Source: Theocolax elegans (lineage: Eukaryota; Arthropoda; Insecta; Hymenoptera; Cerocephalidae). From it: a stretch of DNA of 64,000 bases. The DNA lies in assembly GCA_026168455.1 (NCBI GenBank), contig CM047430.1, forward strand, positions 4,735,448 to 4,799,447, in the 5' to 3' direction. How positions within the stretch are numbered: position 1 is the stretch's first letter; every line of letters begins with the position of its first letter. Below the pieces are notes generated by a model. The model was not told the DNA's origin. It saw only the letters and a program-made list of their open reading frames with translations, and did no database searches. Of the stretch, positions 21,598 to 31,560 are shown one piece after another. Position numbers and translations under genes: made by a program.

Positions 21598-23655
21598 TTT
21601 CCAGATTTTGATAAACCTTTTTTAATAACTACTGATGCTTCAAAGTATGCATTAGGGGCTATTTTATCACAAGGGAAAATTAATGAAGATAGACCGATAG
21701 CATACGCGTCTCGAGTAATCAAAGGTGCCGAAAAAAATTATTGTACGTATGAAAAAGAAGCATTAGCTGTAATGTTTGCTATTAAAACATTCAATAAATA
21801 TATTTTTGCAAATAAGTTTGTAATAATTTTAGATCATAAACCTTTGTTATCATTAAAAATGGCTGATAATAACACTAGAGTTCAAAAATGGCGTTTTAAA
21901 TTAATGGGATACGATTATGAGGTAGTCTATAAAGCAGGAAAAAATAACGTAAATGCTGATGCTTTGTCCAGAAATCCTATAGAAAGTGCAATTATAAGTG
22001 TTACAACAAGAGCTCAAAAAGCTAAACAAATTCAATTGGAAAAAGTAAAAATTTCTGAACCTATACAAGAATTAGAGAATAAAAAGAAAGAAGTTAAACA
22101 AGCTCATAAAAAAGATAATAAACTGATTATAAATGGTAGTTCTACACAAGTGGATAAACATTTAAAAATATTTAAAGAATGTAAAAATATAAATTACTCT
22201 CGTGATTCTATTAATTTAAGGAAAGATAATATAGTTCATATTATTTCGAAAGGAAGAAAATCGTTCGATAATAATACTGAGTTATTAATTAATGATAAAC
22301 AAATTGAGATAAATAAATCTTTGAGTAAAAATGAAATTGAAATAATTAAGATCGACAATAAAAAATTGTTTGTATTATGTTTGGATATTGCAGAATCATA
22401 TATAAATGTAAAAATAAATTTGATTAATTTATTTAAATTATTAAGTAACATATTATTGCAGAAAAATTATTTAAGTTTTAGTATATCAAAAGATATAGAA
22501 ATAATTAATATTGAATGGATTGAAATTGAAGAAATATTAAAAGATATATTCGCAGATACACAAATTAATATAATAATATGTAAAAATGAAATACGTTTCG
22601 TACCATTAGATGGAAGAGATAAAATATTTGATATGTATCATTCTTCTAATTTAGGAGGCCATGCAGGAATAACAAAAACTTACAATACAATTAAAACTAT
22701 GTATTTTTGGGAAAATTTGAAGAAAGATATACAAAAGAGAATTAAAAATTGCGATGATTGTAATAGAAATAAATTAAAAAGAAAAAGAGTTAGACAACCT
22801 ATGTTAATAACGGATACACCATTTAAATCTCTTGATAAAGTCGCTATGGACATTGTAGGGCCACTGAATATTACTAAAAATAATAATAAATATATCTTAA
22901 CGATTCAAGATCAATTTTCAAAATACTTAATAGCTGTACCTTTACAAGATCAAACTGCAGAATCTGTAGCTAATGCTTTTATAAAACGATACTTGTTGAT
23001 TTTTGGGTTTCCTAAATTATTATTGACTGATAGAGCTGGTAATTTTACTGGGAAAATTATGAAAGCAATAGCTCGTAGATTTAAATTTTCAAAAATAGAA
23101 ACAACGTCCTTTACTCCATGGGCAAATGGAAATTTAGAAAGAGCACATGCACCTTTAATGGAGTATTTAAGAAATTTTTCGTCAAAGAAAATTGAATGGG
23201 ATGAATTAATTGAATTAGCTCAATTTTATTATAATGTTAACGTTCATACTAGCCATATGTATACACCATTTCAAATAGTTTTTGGTTTTCCTCCAAGACT
23301 ACCATCACATGAACCTTTAAGGAAAAGTGAACAATTACCCACTTTTAAAGGTTATCTTGAAAAATTAGTTTTAAATATGGATGAAATTTCAAAATTAGCA
23401 CGAGAAAATTTAATATTATCTAAAGAGAAATCAAAACAATATTATGACAGATTCGTAAATCCAGTACAATTTGAAATAAAAGATAAGGTTTGGTTCACTA
23501 AACAACCTAAACCAGGCAAATTAGAAAAAGATCATTATCTTGGACCTTTTGAGATTTTAAAAGTACATGAGAATGGTAATATAGTCATAGATTATAAAGG
23601 AAAACCAAAAACAGTCCATCCTAATAAATTATTTATGCATGAAAAAAATAAATAA
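21598..23655 (+). CDS. pol: Pol part 2: RNase H and integrase (after the in-frame stop)
   Basis: The frame continues directly from the stop; the ATG at 21,772 lies inside RNase H, so it is not a natural start. RNase H starts with the TTDASKYALGA block. The integrase has an HHCC zinc domain (GGHAGITKTY ... CDDC) and catalytic D360, D420 and E456 (numbered from 21,772; 35 residues between the last two), then a GPF-type module near the C-terminus. All catalytic residues are present. It ends 38 bp before the env ATG. Confidence 0.88.
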   Translation, partial: FPDFDKPFLITTDASKYALGAILSQGKINEDRPIAYASRVIKGAEKNYCTYEKEALAVMFAIKTFNKYIFANKFVIILDHKPLLSLKMADNNTRVQKWRFKLMGYDYEVVYKAGKNNVNADALSRNPIESAIISVTTRAQKAKQIQLEKVKISEPIQELENKKKEVKQAHKKDNKLIINGSSTQVDKHLKIFKECKNINYSRDSINLRKDNIVHIISKGRKSFDNNTELLINDKQIEINKSLSKNEIEIIKIDNKKLFVLCLDIAESYINVKINLINLFKLLSNILLQKNYLSFSISKDIEIINIEWIEIEEILKDIFADTQINIIICKNEIRFVPLDGRDKIFDMYHSSNLGGHAGITKTYNTIKTMYFWENLKKDIQKRIKNCDDCNRNKLKRKRVRQPMLITDTPFKSLDKVAMDIVGPLNITKNNNKYILTIQDQFSKYLIAVPLQDQTAESVANAFIKRYLLIFGFPKLLLTDRAGNFTGKIMKAIARRFKFSKIETTSFTPWANGNLERAHAPLMEYLRNFSSKKIEWDELIELAQFYYNVNVHTSHMYTPFQIVFGFPPRLPSHEPLRKSEQLPTFKGYLEKLVLNMDEISKLARENLILSKEKSKQYYDRFVNPVQFEIKDKVWFTKQPKPGKLEKDHYLGPFEILKVHENGNIVIDYKGKPKTVHPNKLFMHEKNK

Positions 23656-23670
23656 TGTATTAATATAATT

Positions 23671-23682
23671 TTACTGTTTTAG
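23671..23682 (+). promoter_or_regulatory. Splice acceptor for env mRNA
   Basis: TTACTGTTTTAG ends at 23,682, eleven bases before the env ATG. Errantivirus env is known to be made from a spliced subgenomic RNA, so the position fits. Confidence 0.55.
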
Positions 23683-23693
23683 GTCTATCAATA

Positions 23694-25724
23694 ATGATTA
23701 AACAAATAGTTATTTTTTCGACAATCTTAAAAATTTGTCATGGGATTATTGGGTTTGATTGTGGGACAACCATGCCAAATATTACGACATTTTCATTACT
23801 TGATTCAGGCGAATGTGATTTCCATAATGCACAAATCAATTCAACAGAGGTTCCAATAGAATTACTACAAATAGCAGAATTTAAAAACACTAAAATTATT
23901 CAATGTAAAATAATTATACATAGAACAATTTTCAAATGTGGAATTTTTGGACATTTGATTCCAACGGAAAATGCAGAACAAGAGTACATCTACGATATAA
24001 GTCACGAAAAATGTAAATTTATTCAAGAAACAGGAGTTTTTAAGTATGACAATAAACATACTATTGCCGATTTAAAAATAAATTCAACTACAACAAAAGG
24101 AATAGATTTCGCGGGAAGTGCAGAAGGAAACTCATGTTCAGGAGAGTCATATACAGATAATTTTGGATCATGGAATAAGGTATTTGTACACGGTACAATC
24201 AAAATTACATTAATAAGAAACAATGCACAAGTAAATTTAAATAATGATAAGTTAAGATTAAGCTCGGGTACTGTATGTAAATTTTCAGACAAACATTGTC
24301 TTGATATGGAAGGGGGTTATACTTTTTGGGATATTTTACCAACAGATGATTGTTTTAAAAATAAGTACGATGTTTTATATAAAGGTTTTGCAAAGAAGTT
24401 TACTAACGGAAATAATAATGAAATTACTTATACGTTAAATACCAATGAAATTACTTTTGCATTAGCGGCAAAGGAAAAAATCACAAATTGTAATCGCGAA
24501 TTTACCCGAACTGAACATCCAAAATTATTAATATTAGAAAAAAATAATAATATAAATAGATTATATTTTGAAAATGACATTGTTAGTAATAAAGCAAGTG
24601 TACATTTAGATTTATTTACTTATGTAAATTCAAAATTTGTTTATGTAGAAAAACATTTAAGGAATCAATTTGGTAATATATATATAGACCTATTAACTCA
24701 AAAATGTGAAATTGAAAGAAAAACAATACAAAATTCCTTATCCATTGCTACCTTATCCCCAGATGAATTTGCATATAACATTATGAAAAAACCAGGTTAT
24801 ATATCAAAACTAGCGGGAGAAGCAGTTTATTTGATAAAATGTACTCCAAAAGAGGTAAAATTATTACACACTAAGGAATGTTATAATCATCTACCTGTTA
24901 CATCAGGAAATGAAACTTATTTCCTTACACCAAAAACACATATTTTGGTAAAACGTGGAATTCAAGTTGATTGTAATTCTATAGTTCCTACTTTTTATAA
25001 AGTTGGAGACGAATGGATAAAATTTTTGCCAACACCAACAAAAACAATACCTCCTAATGTGTTTAAACCTAATACACAGATTGGGTGGACCTATGAAACA
25101 GTTAATTCCTTGGCTACTAGTGGAGTATATTCTCAAACGGACCTGGACCAACTACAACAACAACTCATGTTTCCTCTCGAAAAAGCTTCATTATTAAATA
25201 TAATTACAAGAGAAATGACGGGACAACAAAATTCAGATGAATCTACAACTAATATGTTTACAGAAAATACTTTAAAACACATAGCAGAAAGTACATGGCA
25301 ACTAATTATTAGAAAATTGACAACTTGGGGCTCATTTTCCTCAATGTTCATTATGATTCTAATAATTTTACATGTTATAAAATTAATCATTGACACAATA
25401 ATTCGAGGCTATACTCTACATACTATATATGGATGGTCACTTCACCTTTTTGGAGCAGTGTTCAGTTCAATTACTCATTTATTGACAACATTAAATAAAG
25501 AAAATTATGAAGAGAATAACAAGAAATCAGAAATAACAGAAGAAGTGGAACTAAAAGAAATTAAAGTTATACCGAAGATTTCATCTCCCATGCAACCTCC
25601 ACCAATCCCAAATAGACCACCATCAATATTCCCATCAAAAATTAATCCTACAATTACTCTATCAGGTAAAAATATGTCAAATTCACATTTAAAAAATCAT
25701 AATATTTTTTCGTTAAATGTATAA
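23694..25724 (+). CDS. env: Env glycoprotein, chuvirus-glycoprotein-like
   Basis: 676 residues, intact. A hydrophobic signal peptide covers residues 1-17. The ectodomain is long and cysteine-rich. A strong membrane span lies at about residues 549-572, followed by a second hydrophobic patch and a ~75-residue tail with a Pro-rich stretch. Landmarks such as the early FDCG, the central CLDMEGGYTFWDILPTDDC block and the Cys spacing recall the glycoproteins of insect chuviruses and related captured envelopes. The baculovirus-F type with a furin site, usual for errantiviruses, is not apparent. The family call is by eye and needs a profile search. It probably gives the element an enveloped, possibly infectious stage. 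Confidence 0.75.
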   Translation: MIKQIVIFSTILKICHGIIGFDCGTTMPNITTFSLLDSGECDFHNAQINSTEVPIELLQIAEFKNTKIIQCKIIIHRTIFKCGIFGHLIPTENAEQEYIYDISHEKCKFIQETGVFKYDNKHTIADLKINSTTTKGIDFAGSAEGNSCSGESYTDNFGSWNKVFVHGTIKITLIRNNAQVNLNNDKLRLSSGTVCKFSDKHCLDMEGGYTFWDILPTDDCFKNKYDVLYKGFAKKFTNGNNNEITYTLNTNEITFALAAKEKITNCNREFTRTEHPKLLILEKNNNINRLYFENDIVSNKASVHLDLFTYVNSKFVYVEKHLRNQFGNIYIDLLTQKCEIERKTIQNSLSIATLSPDEFAYNIMKKPGYISKLAGEAVYLIKCTPKEVKLLHTKECYNHLPVTSGNETYFLTPKTHILVKRGIQVDCNSIVPTFYKVGDEWIKFLPTPTKTIPPNVFKPNTQIGWTYETVNSLATSGVYSQTDLDQLQQQLMFPLEKASLLNIITREMTGQQNSDESTTNMFTENTLKHIAESTWQLIIRKLTTWGSFSSMFIMILIILHVIKLIIDTIIRGYTLHTIYGWSLHLFGAVFSSITHLLTTLNKENYEENNKKSEITEEVELKEIKVIPKISSPMQPPPIPNRPPSIFPSKINPTITLSGKNMSNSHLKNHNIFSLNV

Positions 25725-26174
25725 AAAAAAAATAAATAAAAAATAAAAAAAAAAAATATAAAAATAAAAAGAAAGAAAATTGCACACTATTTTTTTTTTC
25801 TTTCCTTAAATGTTTTCACAAAATAGTGTACAATACTTAAGCGGGGAGGATAGTGAATATTAATTCACAACAGATGGAGTAGCGATATTAATTCAATATT
25901 ACATAATTAATACATAATATTAATTCAATATACAATATTAATTCACAATGGATGGAGTAGCGTTGTCGATTTATGCAATTTGTTTAGAAGTGCGCGCGGA
26001 AGCAAAACAAGGTCAATGTTCGCTTGTACGTGTTTGAAGTTTTGTTTGTATTGTAGCACAGGTGGTCGACTCAATACATACATGAAAGTGTGTCCTAAAA
26101 TCATGTAATCGATTGATTGCTAATACTAAAAGGAAGTTGATATCGTTCCGATATGCAACGTCTGGCCCCCCAGG
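25725..26174 (+). other. 3' noncoding region of the provirus
   Basis: A/T homopolymer-rich. It holds a 14-bp inverted repeat with one mismatch (25,780-25,793/25,820-25,833), a purine tract GCGGGGAGGA at 25,841-25,850, and a ~30-bp direct repeat ending gatggagtagcg (about 25,855 and 25,927). No coding frame. Confidence 0.6.
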
Positions 26175-26826
26175 TGTTACGTCATAAGACGTATACTTTT
26201 AATTTTGTAATTTTTAATCGACAACAAGTCGTAACTAACAACTGCAGCTTAAAGAATGCGAACGTAGAGTTTCGTAAATGACCTGGATATTAGCAATGAA
26301 TCGAAGAGTCAAAATGCAAACTCAGCGATTTGTTAAATGAGATCATGGTAATATTCGACTAAAATTTGTAAATTAATTTTATAATTTATAAACATTCTTT
26401 TACAATAAATTGAAGATGTTGACCTACAATTAGGCAGTTCGAATCACGCGTCGGCTCGTCTCTCAAGTGTTTAAGACTGAGAGTACTAATTATAAAGAAA
26501 TCAAGAATATTGTAAAAGTGTAAAATTAATAAATTATATAATATATTTAAATCAATTATAAACAAAGTGTTAATTATTCATTTACTTAAAATACAAGGAA
26601 GCAAAGATCTTCAAGAGAAGAAATACTGAGTAAGTACTCAATTTATATAAAAATAATTGATTAATACTAGTGTGGAAAGAGCTCTCCTTCTTTCCTGCCA
26701 CTAGATAATACGTTTATGTTCTGTAAAACATACTCTTAGTTTTCCTAAACATTCCCTAGGTTCGAGTCCTGGCTAAGCGACAGGCGTCATTGTTTAGATT
26801 AAGCTTTTAGTATTCAGGACATAACA
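26175..26826 (+). repeat. 3' LTR of the provirus
   Basis: 652 bp, same sequence as 15,493-16,144. Confidence 0.95.
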
Positions 26827-26830
26827 GTAT
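26827..26830. repeat. 4-bp target site duplication GTAT (right)
   Basis: Matches 15,489-15,492. Confidence 0.85.
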
Positions 26831-27382
26831 AAAAGTTAGCATAAATACACTTAATGAAACAATTAAAATTGTATGTAAAGATAAAATCATATGTGTCCCT
26901 CCATCAACGGTCTCCATAGAAGTAGGTTTACTTGTTGTTTACCAATAACTGTTTTGCTCATTGCTTAATTTAGTAGTGATTAAAAAATTCATTTAAACAT
27001 ACCAATTAGTTGATAAAATTATGAAGATTATTCAGAAATACTCAGTTTATTAATATTACACGTTGTAGAAACCTTTAACAATTTAAACTTAATTTTAATA
27101 AGCAGACGCTAGTAGCATTCAAAAAGTTCATTATTATGAAAATATTATTAAGTTAAAGTAATGGTAAATATTTTTTTTATCAGGAATGAAGGGTACTAAA
27201 ACTCTACAAAGTATATGGGTTAAACGGCGGTAATGAAAATTGAACTGGATTAAAAATTTAGCTATACAATAATAGGTCATTTTTAAGTTCATTGATACTA
27301 CTATAGATCAAAATTTACAATTAAATTGCAATACAAATCAAAGTGAAAATTGAAAAATACAATACCGACTGACATTTGGTTA
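26831..27382. other. AT-rich flank, no gene seen
   Basis: Continuation of the pre-insertion locus. No frame or repeat recognised. Confidence 0.4.
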
Positions 27383-27660
27383 CCATAAGGTGTACGTGCA
27401 GTACACGTAACCATAAAGTGTATGTACAGTACACGTTACCATAAAGTGTAGGTACAGTACACGTTATCATAAAGTGTACGTACAGTACACGGTACAATAT
27501 AAAGTGTACTTACAGTGCGCAATTCATAAAGTATACGTACAGTACACAACTCATAAAGTGAACGTACAGTACACAATTCATGAAGTGTACGTACAGTACA
27601 CGTTACCGTAAAGTACGAATACAGTAATACAGTACAAATAAAGTGTACGCAAAGTGCAGA
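27383..27660. repeat. ~28-bp minisatellite, about ten copies
   Basis: Units of the type cataaagtgtacgtacagta followed by cacgttac, 26-31 bp long. Each holds a near-palindrome GTGTACGTACAGTACAC. Copies diverge towards the 3' end. Confidence 0.9.
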
Positions 27661-27988
27661 GTTAGTACATACATGCTATTACTTTAATTTTTAGAATTAA
27701 TATTACACATGTATAATATAGGAATAATTTGCAAATATAATTTGCCATTTCTCCAGATAATCGGATAAACCGATTAGATACGTTTATAAGTTTTGTAGTA
27801 AACTATTCATTTACTTTTACAGTAATTTTATATTCTTTTAGAATTAATTTTGTAATTACTTTTACTAGCGTTGTGTTCTATATCTTATATTTCGATAACG
27901 CTTGTTAGCGCCATCTGTAGGCATGCAACTAAATATGTATTAGTATATAATACAGAGGGCGCCACAGATGATTTCTGTTAAGTTAATT

Positions 27989-28888
27989 TTATATAGGGTA
28001 TCGATAAAACAGATAGCGCGGACCTGCACAACAATGTTTTGTCGGGTACGTCATCCCCTTAACTTCCAACACAAAATTCTGTACTTCCAACTGCTTAAAA
28101 CGAATAATAAACGATTTAGTATCTGCATTTCCCGAAGAAGGTTGACTAGAAGAAGGTTGAGTAGAAGAACCATTTAGCGCACAGTTTAAAGGAATAGGGC
28201 GAGTATCAAGAATGTCAACATTAAGATGATCTAATCCGAGAACATGTAAAATATTTTTAGCTAAATAAATAAGAAAAATATCACAAGATGCAGGAATACC
28301 AGTGACTTTAATTTGTGTATTTGGTACTGCTCTGATATGCCTATCTTTTAATTGCGCAACCTCCGAACGTATAAGTACAATTTCACTCTCCAAGTCCGCT
28401 ATTCGCTGATTTTGTTGCTCGATAATACTCATGAAATTGTCTAATCTCGCATTAATTAATTGGGTATTCTCTTTCCCACTATTAAAGAGAAACGCAGACT
28501 GCTGAGATGGAGTCATTGACTCCCAGTCAACTGGTAAATTCATGTTAACCACCAATGATGTACTAGCAGAAGCACTGTTAGAAATCAGATTCAGATTGCC
28601 AGAAGACACAGGGCTCAGATCACGATTGAAATCTAATGACAAATGAAGAGCAGAAAAAGACAAAACATTAGCTTCCCTAACTTTCAATAATTTCATATAC
28701 GAGGATTTATCTACTGGGTTACCAAGTCTTAATGCACAGCATAAATAAGCGGGTTTATTCTATAAATATCAGACAGCACAGCCTGGGTGGAAAACATTAC
28801 CACATTGATCACAAACTTTGAGCAGACCTGCAATATTTTGTGAACAACGGACGCATTTGACAATTTTCGATTTTAACCTATCGCCCAT
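27989..28888 (-). pseudogene. LINE ORF1 with PHD-like finger, coiled coil and RRM-like end
   Basis: On the minus strand, a 39-residue frame (28,888-28,769) has a zinc-finger pattern C12-C15-C26-C29-H34-C37, like the PHD-type finger that opens ORF1 of some insect Jockey/CR1 LINEs. After a frame break, 28,696-27,989 codes a Ser-rich linker, a coiled coil (about residues 85-120, QQNQRIADLESEIVLIRSEV) and an IKVTGIPAS block typical of the ORF1 RRM-like domain. The rest of the LINE is absent, so this is a 3'-truncated piece, not the usual 5'-truncated one. Confidence 0.7.
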
Positions 28889-29396
28889 TTATAAAACTAA
28901 TCCCGCGGTTAATTTATAAAACAGACAGAATTCCGCAACATACCAATCATATACAATAATACTATAGACATCAGTAACTTACATACATATTGCATAAAAA
29001 ACGCTATTTCGAGCACACGAATACACTTACGCATGGATTTTTACAGCAAAAACGCAAATGATACTGCTAATAACACAAGTTTAACCTTGAACCACGTACG
29101 CATTAATAATATTACCTATTTTAATTTATTTACGCGATGCCTATAATTAATTAATTTTTGATAATCTTTGTTTATGCGCATATATATACAAAGTACAAAA
29201 TAAGGCAAATATTTAAAGTATAGAATGCTTGGGAACTATTCGCAGTATATTAAGTCCAAAAATTCTATTTAATTTTCCCAATAACTAATGCAAATTTCAA
29301 TATTATGCATTTATGTTGACAATTACATAATAAATATGGCTTTAGACATTATACTCATTTTAATAATTAAATTTAGCTAAAAAGTATTTAATAATT
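28889..29396. other. AT-rich, no gene seen
   Basis: May include the 5' UTR of the adjacent minus-strand LINE; nothing else recognised. Confidence 0.35.
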
Positions 29397-29428
<32 letters not shown>

Positions 29429-29495
29429 CGAGTGAGAGAGGTGGAGTGAGGGGTGAGGGGAGAGGGGAGGGAGAGACAGAGAAAGGAGGACAGGG
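29397..29495. repeat. (GA)n-rich low-complexity tract
   Basis: GA dinucleotides grading into GGGGAGA-type purine repeats. Confidence 0.9.
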
Positions 29496-29537
29496 ACGAG
29501 GTTTATTACAAAAACATAATGTATTGTCTTTCAAACA

Positions 29538-30494
29538 ATATATGGGCTATTTCACGTCAAGTGGTACGATGAAAATTTTAAATCGCTCCAAAATTTGAAA
29601 ACAGGCTGGAAATATCTTCCAGAAGATAGAAAAAAAATTTTAGGTGTTAAAAATAATTTGCCTAAGAGTTATTCCACCATAAAAAATGGAATTTTTTTAA
29701 TTTTTTAGAAAAATTACTATTTTCAAAGCGATTTATCTCAAAATCTATTGATTTTTTTGAAAAAACATTATAAACAACTTTTGTTCAAAATAATCTTTAG
29801 AACTTATCTACCTGGGTTACAATTCCTAATTTTAAAATCTCGAAGAGATAGGGCATTCGGAAATATTGAATATCAAAAAAAGGTGACCACGCCACAATCG
29901 ATTTTGATCTAACACCGCTCAAAAGATCACATTTTTTGAGAGCTTTCAAATGGCGGTGGTTAGATTATTGGCCAAGACCGCTGGTGTAAGTTATACCCCA
30001 TAAACCTCATAAAATCACTAATTTTCATGTATTTTAGGGCATAACTTACACCAGCGGTCTTGGCCAATAATCTAACCACCGCCATTTGAAAGCTCTCAAA
30101 AAATGTGATCTTTTGAGCGGTGTTAGATCAAAATCGATTGTGGCGTGGTCGCCTTTTTTTGATATTCAATATTTCCGAGTGCCCTATCTCTTCGAGATTT
30201 TAAAATTAGGAATTGTAACCCAGGTAGATAAGTTCTAAAGATTATTTTGAACAAATGTTGTTTGTAATGATTTTCAAAAAAATCAACATATTTTGAGATA
30301 AATGGCTTTAAAAATAGAAATTTTTCTAAAAAGTTGAAAAATTTCCATTTCATGGTGGATTAACTCTTAGACAAATTATTTTTAACACCTAAAATTGTTT
30401 TTCTATTTTCTGGAAGATATTTCCAGACTGTTCACAAAATTTGGAGTGATTTAAAATTTTCATCGTACCACTTGACGTGAAATAGCCCATATAT
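29538..30494. mobile_element. Foldback element, ~470-bp inverted arms
   Basis: It begins atatatgggctatttcacg and ends with its complement. The arms meet around 29,995-30,035, leaving a ~40-bp loop. There is no transposase. The outer ends resemble those of 38,030-38,997 (cacgt(c/g)aagtggt), so both belong to one family. Confidence 0.85.
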
Positions 30495-30651
30495 ACATTT
30501 TATAGTAAAAAAAATTATAACATAAATTTAATGAGTTTCTATTACATATAAATCAAATATAAAAAGTAAGCAATTCTACAGTTTTTAACATAATGTTTTT
30601 AATACCATTATATTTTGGTACAAAAATACCAACATATTGACTGTATCAATA

Positions 30652-30790
30652 ACTCTCCCTTTCTCTCTATCCCTCTCTCTCTCTCTCTCTCACTCACTCT
30701 CTCTATCTCTCTTTCGTCTCACTATCTGTCTCTTTCTCGTCCTTCTCTCTGGCTGTCTGTTACTCTCTTTTTCATTCTTACTCTCAATCT
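30652..30790. repeat. (CT)n-rich low-complexity tract
   Basis: Pyrimidine repeats, the complement of the GA tract on the other side of the foldback element. Confidence 0.9.
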
Positions 30791-30916
30791 AGTATTTCGC
30801 GGGCTGAGTTCACAAAAAACATTGTAATAATCTTTTATTAATTTAATGATATAAAAAATAAATAAATACAACGGTTTTTAAACACCCGTGTACACGTTTG
30901 ATATTCACGTATCCGC

Positions 30917-31253
30917 TGTAACGCTGCACTGGGGATCAGGGTGCAGGTTAATGAGGGTCAGCAATTAATATAAACAAAATAAGTATTTATTACAAGATAT
31001 AACTTTGGGGTGGGCGCCAGCCGCGTTATTACGCGACAACTAATCCGATAACTCGCGGGTTATCGCTAATTACTTGGAGCTGTGCTCCGCTGTCACAATC
31101 CCGGTTCGCTGTAGGGGAGAGGAAGGGGAAGGATGGGACGGACGGGATGCTAGCACGCATCTTATGCGGTACACGGCGGTACCGTCAGCAGAGATAGGTA
31201 AACTCCCACCAACCTTTGCGGAGTATCCTGGACACTTGATCGGGAGCGGCTAA

Positions 31254-31317
<64 letters not shown>

Positions 31318-31560
31318 GCACTCAATCGCACGTTCGCACTCACGGAATGGCAGGTATCGGCTGCTGCGGGTTGACTCGTGAAGTCGTCGCATCGACCGAC
31401 CGTAGAGCTCTCGCTCGGCGTGCTCGAGAGCTCCGTGTTCATACCGCGTGCCTGCGCAGTACGTACTCGTGCGCGGCACCTCGATCTCGCGTCTCGCGAG
31501 CGAGTCGAGTGCCGCTGTGTTCAGACTATATCGGTATAAATCGGCTGTATGGTGTATGAT
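30917..31560 (-). repeat. LTR of the first Gypsy family, minus strand (right end uncertain)
   Basis: TGTAACGCTGCACTGGGGAT at 30,917 is the complement of the 3' end of the LTR at 4,523-5,395, and similarity continues through the ggctggcgccca region. No internal element sequence lies next to it, so it is a solo or truncated LTR. A (CT)n tract at 31,254-31,314 lies inside. Confidence 0.6.
31254..31314. repeat. (CT)n microsatellite
   Basis: Nearly pure CT run of about 60 bp. Confidence 0.95.

Larger units (their letters stand above)
15493..26826 (+). mobile_element. Complete errantivirus-like Gypsy provirus (11,334 bp)
   Basis: The order is LTR, 1-kb leader, gag, pol, env, 3' noncoding DNA, LTR. 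The LTRs are both 652 bp and look identical by eye, flanked by GTAT duplications, so insertion is recent. Gag and pol are joined by an apparent -1 frameshift, and env has a splice acceptor just upstream. Pol has one in-frame stop. The leader carries an intron-bearing frame on the minus strand. The whole element is highly AT-rich, unlike its GC-rich neighbours. Confidence 0.95.

Noticed and set aside
31162..31479. Open frame with a long Arg-Glu repeat
   Set aside because: It is a translation of the (CT)n tract on the minus strand.
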